The position numbers were made by a program, and so were the translations under genes. The notes under the pieces are model-generated. The model was given only the letters and a program-made list of their open reading frames with translations. It had not been told where the DNA came from and searched no databases. Source: Galactobacillus timonensis (GTDB lineage Bacteria; Bacillota_I; Bacilli_A; Erysipelotrichales; Erysipelotrichaceae). Taken from it: a DNA stretch of 64,000 nucleotides. The stretch covers positions 154,909 through 218,908 of the forward strand of contig NZ_LT964740.1 in NCBI RefSeq assembly GCF_900240265.1, written 5' to 3'. This document shows, piece after piece, positions 17,640 to 23,820 of this stretch. Position 1 is the stretch's first letter. Each line of letters begins with the position of its first letter.

Positions 17640-17905
17640 TTATCCGGCATACCTGGCGGCAGATGGATGAATCGTCGATTCTATTGCGAATCCCGTCACC
17701 AGCCGTCTGTACTGGTCCGCATTCATTTGCCGCATCTCCACCTCGGATCGCGGCCACTGGTATCTTCCATTTGCCAGCCGTTTATAGATAAGAAGGAATC
17801 CGTCGCCTTCCCACAGCAGACCTTTGATGCGATCTTTTCTTCTTCCACAGAAGAGGAACAGCGTACCTTCATCAAAAGGATCAAGATGATAAATGCCCTG
17901 TATTA
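17640..17905 (-). pseudogene. tnpB: IS66 TnpB, 3' fragment
   Basis: The minus-strand frame from the IS110 junction to the TAA at 17640 reads IQGIYHLDPFDEGTLFLFC, then GRRKDRIKGLLWEGDGFLL and YKRLANGRYQWPR, the most conserved core of IS66 accessory protein TnpB. The N-terminal part of the same gene lies beyond the IS110 element at 19590-19676. Joining the two gives DGLSN-LIQGIYHL in frame, so the IS110 insertion alone explains the split. Confidence 0.9.
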
Positions 17906-18021
17906 AGACAATATGTAATGGCCTCCCTCAACTTGTAGCACCGAGGATCATCCCAATATACTTATGTTGGTCTACAAAGCAGAGGGAAGTTGCACTCATA
18001 CAAGAAAGGAAGGCCATTACA
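17906..18021 (+). promoter_or_regulatory. IS110 5' non-coding region with inverted TGTAATGGCC copies
   Basis: The 10-base motif TGTAATGGCC at 17914-17923 is repeated as its exact reverse complement at 18012-18021, ending at the base before the transposase ATG. The two could pair and place the AAGGAAGG ribosome binding site in a stem, limiting translation. IS110 elements encode a guide-like bridge RNA in one non-coding end; this is the smaller of the two candidate regions. Confidence 0.45.
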
Positions 18022-19152
18022 ATGACAGTATACAACGTAGGAATCGACGCACACACCACCAATTTCACACTGGCTACCTGGGGGAAGGATGATCTCCGGG
18101 CCACTAACGTTAACACTTATTCCCCATCCGTTGAAAGCATCATCAAATACTGCAATGCGATCACTAAACAGCATGGGGATGATGCCAAAATCATTGTTGG
18201 ATATGAAGCCGGATGCCTGGGATTCCAACTCTACAGGCAGCTGAAGGATCGTGGGATCGAGTGTGTAGTCATGGCTCCTTCAACAATTGTAGGTACCGAG
18301 GTCAATCGCCGCAGGAAAGTAAAGACGGATAAGCGTGACGCCATTGCGATCGCTGAGAGCCTTAAGAACAATCAATACAAAGCAGTATACGTTCCTGATG
18401 AAGAGGATGAAGCCGTCCGTGATTTCATCCGCATGAGAACAGATCACAAACAGGCATTGAAGAGAATCAAGCAGCAGATCTGTGCCCTCTGCCACAGGCA
18501 TGGATATCACTATACGGAAGGCAGAAATTACTGGACGCAGAAACATCTGAATTGGCTGAATTCGCTGCCGCTCACAGGCGTGCTGAAGGAGACGCTGGAT
18601 GAATATCTGCTGTCTTATGAGCACGCTGTAGAAAAGCTTACCCAGCTGGATGCGAGGATCGTCGAAATTGCAGAAACAGATAAGTACCGCGAGAAAGTAC
18701 ATAAGCTCATCTGCTTCAAAGGGATCAAAGAAATCACGGCACTGGCGCTGATCGTTGAGATTGGAGACTTCAGCAGATTCATTAAAGCAAAGGGATTTGC
18801 GTCATTCCTTGGACTGGTTTCCGGCCGGCTGGACAGTGGCGATCACAACACTGCTCTTCCGATCACCAGGCAGGGAAATACCTTTCTGCGGCGGCTTCTG
18901 GTCGAAGCGTCGCAATCATTCTCAAGGGCACGGCAAAGCAAATCCGCAGCACTGAAGAAACGCCAGGAAGGATGTGAAGAAGCCGTGATTGCCTACGCAG
19001 ATAAAGCCAACGAGCGGCTGAGAAAGAGATATTACAAGCTTGTCCTCACCAATAAGAAATCTCACAATAAGGCAGTCACTGCGGTAGCGCGGGAACTTGC
19101 GTGTTTTATCTGGGGAATGATGACCGGGAACATTCACACAGCACTCGCATGA
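18022..19152 (+). CDS. IS110-family transposase (DEDD recombinase)
   Basis: A 376-residue transposase. The N-terminal DEDD/RuvC-like domain opens with VGIDAHTTNFTLA (first Asp), continues with VGYEAGCLGFQLYRQL (Glu) and has KTDKRDAIAIAESL (paired Asp). The C-terminal Transposase_20 domain carries FKGIKEITALALIVEIGDF, then FASFLGLVSG and the serine region LRRLLVEASQSF. IS110 enzymes excise a circular form and insert it under guidance of an element-encoded RNA. An upstream extension of the frame exists, but AAGGAAGG lies before the ATG at 18022 and the family start follows it. The gene appears intact and may be active. Confidence 0.95.
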   Translation: MTVYNVGIDAHTTNFTLATWGKDDLRATNVNTYSPSVESIIKYCNAITKQHGDDAKIIVGYEAGCLGFQLYRQLKDRGIECVVMAPSTIVGTEVNRRRKVKTDKRDAIAIAESLKNNQYKAVYVPDEEDEAVRDFIRMRTDHKQALKRIKQQICALCHRHGYHYTEGRNYWTQKHLNWLNSLPLTGVLKETLDEYLLSYEHAVEKLTQLDARIVEIAETDKYREKVHKLICFKGIKEITALALIVEIGDFSRFIKAKGFASFLGLVSGRLDSGDHNTALPITRQGNTFLRRLLVEASQSFSRARQSKSAALKKRQEGCEEAVIAYADKANERLRKRYYKLVLTNKKSHNKAVTAVARELACFIWGMMTGNIHTALA

Positions 19153-19589
19153 TTACCTGCCTGCATGGATAAGGATTTGAGAAGCACAGTATATTGATTT
19201 CAGGAACAGGAAATAACCAGATACAGACGGGCATCGAGGGTATCGGGAAAGAGCCGCCGGAGCAACTGGACGGTTCAGCTATCTGCGATCTAACTTTTAC
19301 GGCACAGATACTCCTTGTGAACCACGATTTAAGACAGCAGAGCTGGCGGCGAAACCATTGGCCTGTGGGGTGGGATGAGCAGCTGATCCCTGATACACGT
19401 ATAACAGAATGGCTAAGTACCGCGAACTGTTACATTCGGAGCTCTTTCCCCGTGCCCTTGATCCGGTTGATTATCACTCCAGCCGCAAAAGAAGAATTAA
19501 CAGAAGAGGATCGTTGATGATCAAGCATACCAACAGAAGTTTTTTCAGAGCACCTTAATTTATCACTTGACATCGGCCATTACATAACA
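19153..19589 (+). ncRNA. IS110 3' non-coding end, candidate bridge (seek) RNA region
   Basis: About 435 bases after the transposase stop have no credible reading frame, although the element otherwise carries only one gene. The region contains GC-rich potential stems and ends with GGCCATTACA, the inverse of the motif at the left end. In the IS1111 group of IS110 elements, which also have subterminal inverted repeats, the bridge RNA is encoded downstream of the transposase. That parallel, the length and the lack of a gene make this the more likely site of the RNA. No structure was computed. Confidence 0.4.
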
Positions 19590-19676
19590 GTTAGACAGCC
19601 CGTCAACGCCGTAACGAAGATCTGTATAGCCGCAGGCGATATAAATCATCCTGAACTCTGAGGGATCCTTAAACAC
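19590..19676 (-). pseudogene. tnpB: IS66 TnpB, 5' fragment
   Basis: From a GTG at 19676, overlapping the tnpA stop as is usual in IS66, the minus strand reads FKDPSEFRMIYIACGYTDLR and YGVDGLSN, the standard TnpB N-terminus. The IS110 element begins just after the AAC codon of this last Asn. The rest of the gene is at 17640-17905. Confidence 0.85.
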
Positions 19677-19741
19677 GACCAAGTGTCCTCATCAGCTTGA
19701 TCAACATCTGATCTGAAATATCATTGCTCAATTCTATGTTA
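19669..19741 (-). pseudogene. tnpA: IS66 TnpA, 3' fragment
   Basis: The minus strand reads IELSNDISDQMLIKLMRTLG and two more residues to a TAA at 19669. This resembles the C-terminal end of the small IS66 protein TnpA, and it lies exactly before tnpB. The 5' part of tnpA lies at 23005-23331; the two are separated by the insertion at 19742-23015. Confidence 0.75.
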
Positions 19742-20106
19742 GAGCCGGGCGGAATTGACCATTTTGGGCCGGGTGAAAATAGCCAAAAAACGGTCGCATA
19801 AAAACGACCATTGTATCAATAGAAATATCGACTATCTAAAAATAGATGGGGTCTCGGGGTGCCTCTAAGAAATCCTGGGGTTGACTATCCGGGAGAAGAA
19901 AAACAGCTCCAAACTTACATGGGGAGGCACTCAGGCCTTCTCTTTTTCGTATTTGCCGATTATTATGCGGTAAGACATCAACAGAAAGGAAAAGGTTCAG
20001 AGTCAAGCTTCCCAGCAACCTCTGAACCCACAACCAAAACCATGGTTAGTGTAACACATTCACAATACAAAATTGTTAAACATCCTAATCATCCGGGCGA
20101 TTTTTG

Positions 20107-20580
20107 ATGGAATGCAGCGATCCTGTTTTGGATCCTGAAACAGGCCTGTCAATGAATCACTGTGGAACAGCCAGAAGATGCGTTAAAACGCCAGAAGGTT
20201 CTTACTGGATCTGGATCCCTGTCGTCGTCTCTTCCAACGGACGACATCACCGTGTCCTCCCTGATTTCCTTGTCCCTTACAAGCACTACTCGGTGCAGAC
20301 CATCGAATCGGCTCTGGACAATGATCTGGATCTTGATCGTTATTCGCTTCCTTCCGATTCTTCCGTTTACCGTTGGAACAAATGGCTCGATAAGCTCATT
20401 GTGCAGCTCCGGATTTTCCTGAAGCTGGTTGATCCGCCTGATTCGCTGCTTCAACAGCTTCGTGTTCTATTCCGGCGTGATGTCCGCCGGGCTCCGGAAT
20501 ATGATTCTTCCAGTGGCTGGGTGGCCGGAATCAATCTCTGCCTGAATGGGCCAAATGACTTTGACTTGGGCCTTTCCTGA
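20107..20580 (+). CDS. DUF6431-like ISL3 accessory protein
   Basis: The frame encodes about 157 residues with VLPDFLVPYKHYSVQTIESAL near the centre, the hallmark of DUF6431 proteins found beside ISL3 transposases. Family members usually open with a zinc-ribbon; here only scattered Cys residues (MECSDP, HCGTARRC) remain before a short GSYWIWIPVV strand. An open frame upstream, from an ATG at 20042 and ending HPNHPGDF, stops at a TGA inside a T5 run (20101-20105). A one-base backward slip there would join the two. Either this gene starts at the ATG at 20107, or a frameshift separates it from its true N-terminus. Its role in transposition is not known. Confidence 0.6.
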   Translation: MECSDPVLDPETGLSMNHCGTARRCVKTPEGSYWIWIPVVVSSNGRHHRVLPDFLVPYKHYSVQTIESALDNDLDLDRYSLPSDSSVYRWNKWLDKLIVQLRIFLKLVDPPDSLLQQLRVLFRRDVRRAPEYDSSSGWVAGINLCLNGPNDFDLGLS

Positions 20581-20614
20581 TCTTCCCCTATGCTGGGCTC
20601 AAAGGAGAAGATCT

Positions 20615-22030
20615 ATGTCCGAACAATCTGATAAACAGGCCATTCTTGAATTCTTTAACCTCGATACAGGCAGTGTGGAGAATGTCATCTTCCATAATGA
20701 CAATGGCAGTGCGTCTGTCCATGTTTTACTGCGGCCGGATCATCCGCCTTGTCCCGATTGCGGCTGTACCCTGCCAAGGGTTAAGGACTACATTGACAAG
20801 AAGATAAGCCACGGCGTCTTTACTGATCGTGAGTGCACCATCTTCTATCATGCCCGCAGGTACATCTGTCCTGTCTGTCATCGAACGTACTATGAGAACA
20901 ATCCATTCTGTTTCAGGAAGCAGCACATCTCCGCCCTCACGGTTGAAAACATTCTGAACGATTTGAAGATTCAGACCGAGACCTTCGCTTCCGTCGCTAA
21001 GCGGTATCACATCTCTCCCACAACCGCTGCCTCCGTCTTCGATGCCCACGTAAAGGAGGCGCGAAGACCTCTGCCCACATTGATGTGCTGGGATGAGAAC
21101 TACGCATTTTATCATCCGGGAGAGAACTCAAAATATGTGTTCGTTATTCTCGACTTTGAGTCACAGGAGCCGGTGGATATCCTGCCAAGCAGAAGAAAAG
21201 ATTATCTGCTCAGCTACTTTCTCAAAATCCCAGTGGAAGAGCGAAAGCGCGTCAAAATGATTGCCACGGACATGTATAGTGAATACCGCGCCATCATACG
21301 TCAGCTGTTCCCTAAGGCCTATCATTCCGTTGACCATTATCATGTCAGCCAGGAGCTCTCCAGAAAGGCTGACAGCGTCCGGATCAGAGTAATGAAGCAG
21401 ACTCCAAAATATATTGAAGGCACAAAAACACAAACCAACGAGTATTATCTGCTGAAGACATTCAACTGGATGATATTCAAGCGGCTGGACGCCAGAGACA
21501 AAGATGGTAAAAAGCTGTTCGATCCCGGCCATCCAAGGAAAATGAACCGCAAGCTGAACCGGTTCCTCAATTATTACGAAATTAAAGCCATGATCGAAGC
21601 CGTTCATCCCGATTTGAAAAAGGCATGGGACCTCAAGGATGACGTTGTGGACTTCTATGACAACTGCACTTACGATACTGCTCCCCAGGAGCTGAACAAA
21701 CTGATTCAGTCCTTCGCAGCCAGTGGTATTCCGGAAATGAAAGAGTTCTCCCGCACCCTGATCAGCTGGAGAGAGGAGATTATCAACTCCTTCATTGTCG
21801 TAAAGCAGCGTCATACAGTCGATAAGGACACAGGCCAGGTGGTAGTGTCCGACATAAAACTGAATAACGGATTGATGGAGAACCGGAACTCAATCATCAA
21901 GACGATCAAGAAAGCAGCCAACGGATATACCAACTGGGACAGGTTCCGCAGCCGCTGCCTCTATGTGCTCAGAAAGAGCTCCAAGCCAATGTTGAATCCT
22001 GTCATTCCGCCAAAGAAGGTTAAGCAATGA
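20615..22030 (+). CDS. ISL3-family transposase
   Basis: A 471-residue transposase from the ATG at 20615, which follows AAAGGAGAAGATCT. It has the N-terminal zinc-finger pattern CPDCGC and CPVCHRTYY, a helix-turn-helix region (FASVAKRYHISPTTAASVF), and a DDE domain with Asp in MCWDENYAFYHPG, Asp in MIATDMYSEYRAI and Glu in NGLMENRNSIIKTIKK. The ending NWDRFRSRCLYVLRK is typical of the family. An in-frame extension to 20546 lacks a ribosome binding site. The gene looks complete, and its stop overlaps the start of the next gene by four bases. Confidence 0.95.
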   Translation: MSEQSDKQAILEFFNLDTGSVENVIFHNDNGSASVHVLLRPDHPPCPDCGCTLPRVKDYIDKKISHGVFTDRECTIFYHARRYICPVCHRTYYENNPFCFRKQHISALTVENILNDLKIQTETFASVAKRYHISPTTAASVFDAHVKEARRPLPTLMCWDENYAFYHPGENSKYVFVILDFESQEPVDILPSRRKDYLLSYFLKIPVEERKRVKMIATDMYSEYRAIIRQLFPKAYHSVDHYHVSQELSRKADSVRIRVMKQTPKYIEGTKTQTNEYYLLKTFNWMIFKRLDARDKDGKKLFDPGHPRKMNRKLNRFLNYYEIKAMIEAVHPDLKKAWDLKDDVVDFYDNCTYDTAPQELNKLIQSFAASGIPEMKEFSRTLISWREEIINSFIVVKQRHTVDKDTGQVVVSDIKLNNGLMENRNSIIKTIKKAANGYTNWDRFRSRCLYVLRKSSKPMLNPVIPPKKVKQ

Positions 22031-22326
22031 CTTCAACCAGCTTTCAGCCCCTGAGTCCCGAACAGGCATGGATCACTGCAGAAGGAGCCCGTTTGTATGG
22101 CAAAGAAGCAGAACAATATCTGCAGGCCAGCATTCGTTCCATGAACCGAATATGCCGCTCAGCACAGCGATTAATGCGCGGCATTGAATGTGAGCTGAAG
22201 CAGCGTAACCAAACGAGCAGTATGACTCTGTATGCCATGAACACAGACGAGATGCTTGCCCGCATCGCCATCTGTTGCGAGATGTTTCTGGACGAATACG
22301 AAGAACTTCAGGAGACGCAGCCTTAA
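22027..22326 (+). CDS. Small helical protein carried by the ISL3 element
   Basis: A 99-residue protein whose ATG overlaps the transposase stop (ATGA), so it is probably translated with it. The sequence is alpha-helical in character, with charged stretches such as AEQYLQASIRSMNRICRSA and DEMLARIAICCEMFLDEYEE, and no recognisable domain. The coupling and its position inside the inverted repeats suggest an accessory factor of this ISL3 subtype rather than a host gene. A terminator overlaps its stop codon. Confidence 0.65.
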   Translation: MTSTSFQPLSPEQAWITAEGARLYGKEAEQYLQASIRSMNRICRSAQRLMRGIECELKQRNQTSSMTLYAMNTDEMLARIAICCEMFLDEYEELQETQP

Positions 22327-22343
22327 CGGGCCCGTCTCCTTTT
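22311..22343 (+). terminator. Rho-independent terminator of the ISL3 genes
   Basis: GGAGACG at 22311-22317 pairs with CGTCTCC at 22333-22339, followed by TTTT. It overlaps the stop codon of the last ISL3 gene. Confidence 0.75.
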
Positions 22344-22353
22344 CGTTTCCATA

Positions 22354-22380
22354 AGAAAAACCGCCTGTTTTACCAGACGG
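22354..22380 (-). terminator. Terminator facing into the ISL3 element
   Basis: On the minus strand CCGTCTG and CAGGCGG form a stem with a 6-base loop, followed by TTTTTC. It would stop transcription entering the element from the right, protecting the transposase from antisense reading. Confidence 0.65.
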
Positions 22381-22421
22381 CTTCATGGCGGATAAACCTT
22401 TTTGGGGTGCCCCGAGACCCC

Positions 22422-23004
22422 AGGTTATTTCACTTCGATTTCGAGGCCTCCCCAGAAAAATTTAGATCGCCGAAATATCTTAAGTCTTTTTATCTTCGTT
22501 GCTGCTATCAGGAGATTGCCCGGCTTCTACTGCATATTACGCCTTAATGGCTTGCCCTTATCGGCAGTACCGGCACAGATCTTTCGGATAAGTGGCATGT
22601 GGTTTTTGCAATTACGGTATACCGTTTTTATTGTGCCTATGATGGTTGCGCAGTTTTTGAATGGAGAATTCTCATGCAGAACTACACAACGATTATTGGC
22701 GTCATTCTTATGAGGGAGAAACTCTCTTCCTGCGATGAATGCAGCGCAGCTATCAGATCGGCTCCAGTACATGTCAGCTGATCATGAAGCACTTCAAATC
22801 TATTGGCCTGTCTTCTCAGGATCTTCAAAAGATGGATGAGCAGAAGGTTGTCGATGCCTTCTACCTTCCGGATCAATGGCCTTGAAAGTCCATAACATTG
22901 GTCCAAGAATGCCCGGAATATTCAATTGAGGAAATAACAATTAGATTGGCTCTTTCTTTCCGACTGATTTTGGTCAATTCCTCCCGACGCTGGAGTGGTC
23001 ACTT
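22422..23004. other. Degenerate DNA to the right of the ISL3 element
   Basis: About 580 bases without an intact gene. Besides the istA-like trace at 22674-22878 it contains only short broken frames on both strands. It belongs to the older element into which ISL3 inserted. Confidence 0.5.
22674..22878 (+). pseudogene. Possible IS21 istA N-terminal remnant
   Basis: From an ATG at 22674 one frame reads MQNYTTIIGVILMREKLSS. After a shift to the next frame the sequence continues SSTCQLIMKHFKSIGLSSQD and KMDEQKVVDAFYLPDQW. The order (helix-turn-helix region, then a segment like that preceding the first conserved block of IstA) recalls the start of IS21 IstA proteins. A frameshift and the missing remainder make it non-functional. 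The match is by eye and weak. Confidence 0.3.
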
Positions 23005-23331
23005 TCACCCGGCCCTAACATCTACCCGCAGACTTCCTTTCACAACCGTAGCAGCACAGTGGGACTCAGAGATAACAGAGACAGGTTTCATCTCAGAGAA
23101 CTGCGGAATAACCCGACCAGCAGTATGAACGACTGGGACATTTTCGCATACCATATTTGCAGAAGCTGTTTGCGCAACACGATCCGAAAGCTTCTTCCAC
23201 CAATGATAAAAGGTCTTCTCATTGATTCCGTTTTCCTGGCACCAGCCGCGCACGGACATACCGCTCGATAACTGGTTCCGGATGCGTTCCAGCCATGCCT
23301 GTGCACGTAACTCACTCGCTGTCATAATCAT
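23005..23331 (-). pseudogene. tnpA: IS66 TnpA, 5' fragment
   Basis: The frame encodes MTASELRAQAWLERIRNQLS and GMSVRGWCQENGINEKTFYH, a helix-turn-helix protein of the IS66 TnpA/IS3-OrfA type, and continues to about GSLRVDV before running into the inserted element at 23015, where a few foreign residues precede the stop. The C-terminal part lies at 19669-19741. Joining the two across the insertion gives an in-frame reading. Confidence 0.8.
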
Positions 23332-23402
23332 AGACTTATTCTCCGTTTCTAAAGGTTCTTTAGATACTGAGAAAAGTATGACTGATGCCTGTATGAATTT
23401 AT

Positions 23403-23425
23403 AGGTACGGATTATTCAGCGCTTA
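23403..23425 (-). repeat. IS66 right inverted repeat
   Basis: Reverse complement of 15717-15739 with a single mismatch. Plus-strand bases 23427 onward are already coding sequence of the AraC-type remnant. Confidence 0.8.
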
Positions 23426-23426
23426 C

Positions 23427-23748
23427 TGTCGTCCTGATAAAGCAGTATCTGGATGAGCACTATCCAGAAAAAATCACCTTAAATAACCTTGCTGAAAAAT
23501 TTATCATCAATAAATATTATCTGACTCGTTTATTTCGTAACCGGTACGACACAACAATCATCGAATACCTGTCTGCAGTCCGTATCAATGAAGCAAAGCG
23601 CCTTCTTCGTTTCTCGGATCTGACTATCGAAGATGTCGGGAAAAAAGTTGGAATAACGGATTCCAATTACATGAGCCGAATGTTTTCAAAAATTGAAGGT
23701 GTTTCACCAGCCCAATACCGGAAAGCATGGAAAGGAAGAGACGAATAG
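23427..23748 (+). pseudogene. AraC-family regulator, C-terminal DNA-binding half only
   Basis: The plus strand is open from the very edge of the IS66 inverted repeat to a TAG at 23746-23748. It reads LIKQYLDEHYPEKITLNNLA, then YLTRLFRNRYDTTIIEYL and a second helix-turn-helix with DVGKKVGITDSNYMSRMFSK, ending SPAQYRKAW. These are the two helix-turn-helix motifs of the AraC DNA-binding domain. There is no start codon and the N-terminal sensor half is absent. I could not find it left of the IS66 element either, so the insertion was probably accompanied by a deletion. The original gene is distinct from the intact AraC gene at 60396-61274. Confidence 0.85.
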
Positions 23749-23787
23749 CGTATTCGTATTAATAATGTTATCTGTTTCGAATACGCT
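23747..23787. terminator. Inverted repeat between convergent genes
   Basis: AGCGTATTCG at 23747-23756 and CGAATACGCT at 23778-23787 form a 10-base perfect stem with a 21-base AT-rich loop between the AraC remnant and the converging polysaccharide gene. There is no clear T-run on either side, so terminator function is plausible but unproven. Confidence 0.4.
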
Positions 23788-23820
23788 CAGCATTTGTGCA
23801 TACATGGATGAACCATTTAC

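Larger units (their letters stand above)
17906..19589 (+). mobile_element. IS110-family insertion sequence inside IS66 tnpB
   Basis: Bounds are set by where the two halves of IS66 tnpB stop matching, and are accurate to a few bases. The element has one transposase gene, a 5' non-coding part of about 115 bases and a 3' non-coding part of about 435 bases. TGTAATGGCC occurs near the left end (17914-17923) and inverted at 18012-18021 and 19575-19584, giving subterminal inverted repeats. No target duplication is evident, as expected for IS110. Confidence 0.85.
19848..22421 (+). mobile_element. ISL3-family insertion sequence with two accessory genes
   Basis: The ends are inverted repeats: GGGGTCTCGGGGTGCC at 19848-19863 and, inverted, GGGGTCTCGGGGCACC at 22421-22406. 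The element is 2574 bases and holds a DUF6431-like gene, the ISL3 transposase and a small third gene, all on the plus strand, followed by two hairpin terminators. The flanking bases AAATAGAT and AGGTTATT differ, so the 8-base duplication expected of ISL3 is not present; the host region is itself degenerate. Confidence 0.9.
19742..23015 (+). mobile_element. Degenerate IS21-like element inserted in IS66 tnpA and itself split by ISL3
   Basis: The two halves of IS66 tnpA stop at 19741 and 23016. The inserted DNA begins GAGCCGGGCGGAATTGACC and, 7 bases on, GGGCCGGGTGAAAATAGCC. Its other end, read inverted, begins GGGCCGGGTGAAAGTGACC and soon has GTCGGGAGGAATTGACC. Repeated end motifs of this kind are a habit of IS21 elements. 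Inside, 22674-22878 shows traces of an istA N-terminus. Most of istA and all of istB are missing. The flanks ATGTTA and TAACAT suggest a TA duplication, which would not fit IS21, so the family is uncertain. Confidence 0.45.
15717..23426 (-). mobile_element. Decayed IS66-family element with nested insertions
   Basis: The ends are near-perfect inverted repeats of 23 bases: TAAGCGCTCAATAATCCGT at 15717 and, inverted, TAAGCGCTGAATAATCCGT ending at 23425. They begin with the TAAGCG typical of IS66. The three IS66 genes run on the minus strand in the normal order tnpA, tnpB, tnpC, but each is damaged. tnpA is split by an insertion at 19742-23015, tnpB by an IS110 element at about 17906-19589, and tnpC carries a nonsense codon and a frameshift. 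Without insertions the element would be about 2.7 kb. The right end abuts a truncated AraC-type regulator; no target duplication was seen, so one flank has probably been rearranged. Confidence 0.85.

Noticed and set aside
22422..23004. An intact gene right of ISL3
   Set aside because: Only short broken frames are present on both strands; an istA-like trace was kept as a weak pseudogene.
15717..23426. Target-site duplications of the IS66 and ISL3 elements
   Set aside because: The bases next to both pairs of ends differ, so no duplication is claimed.
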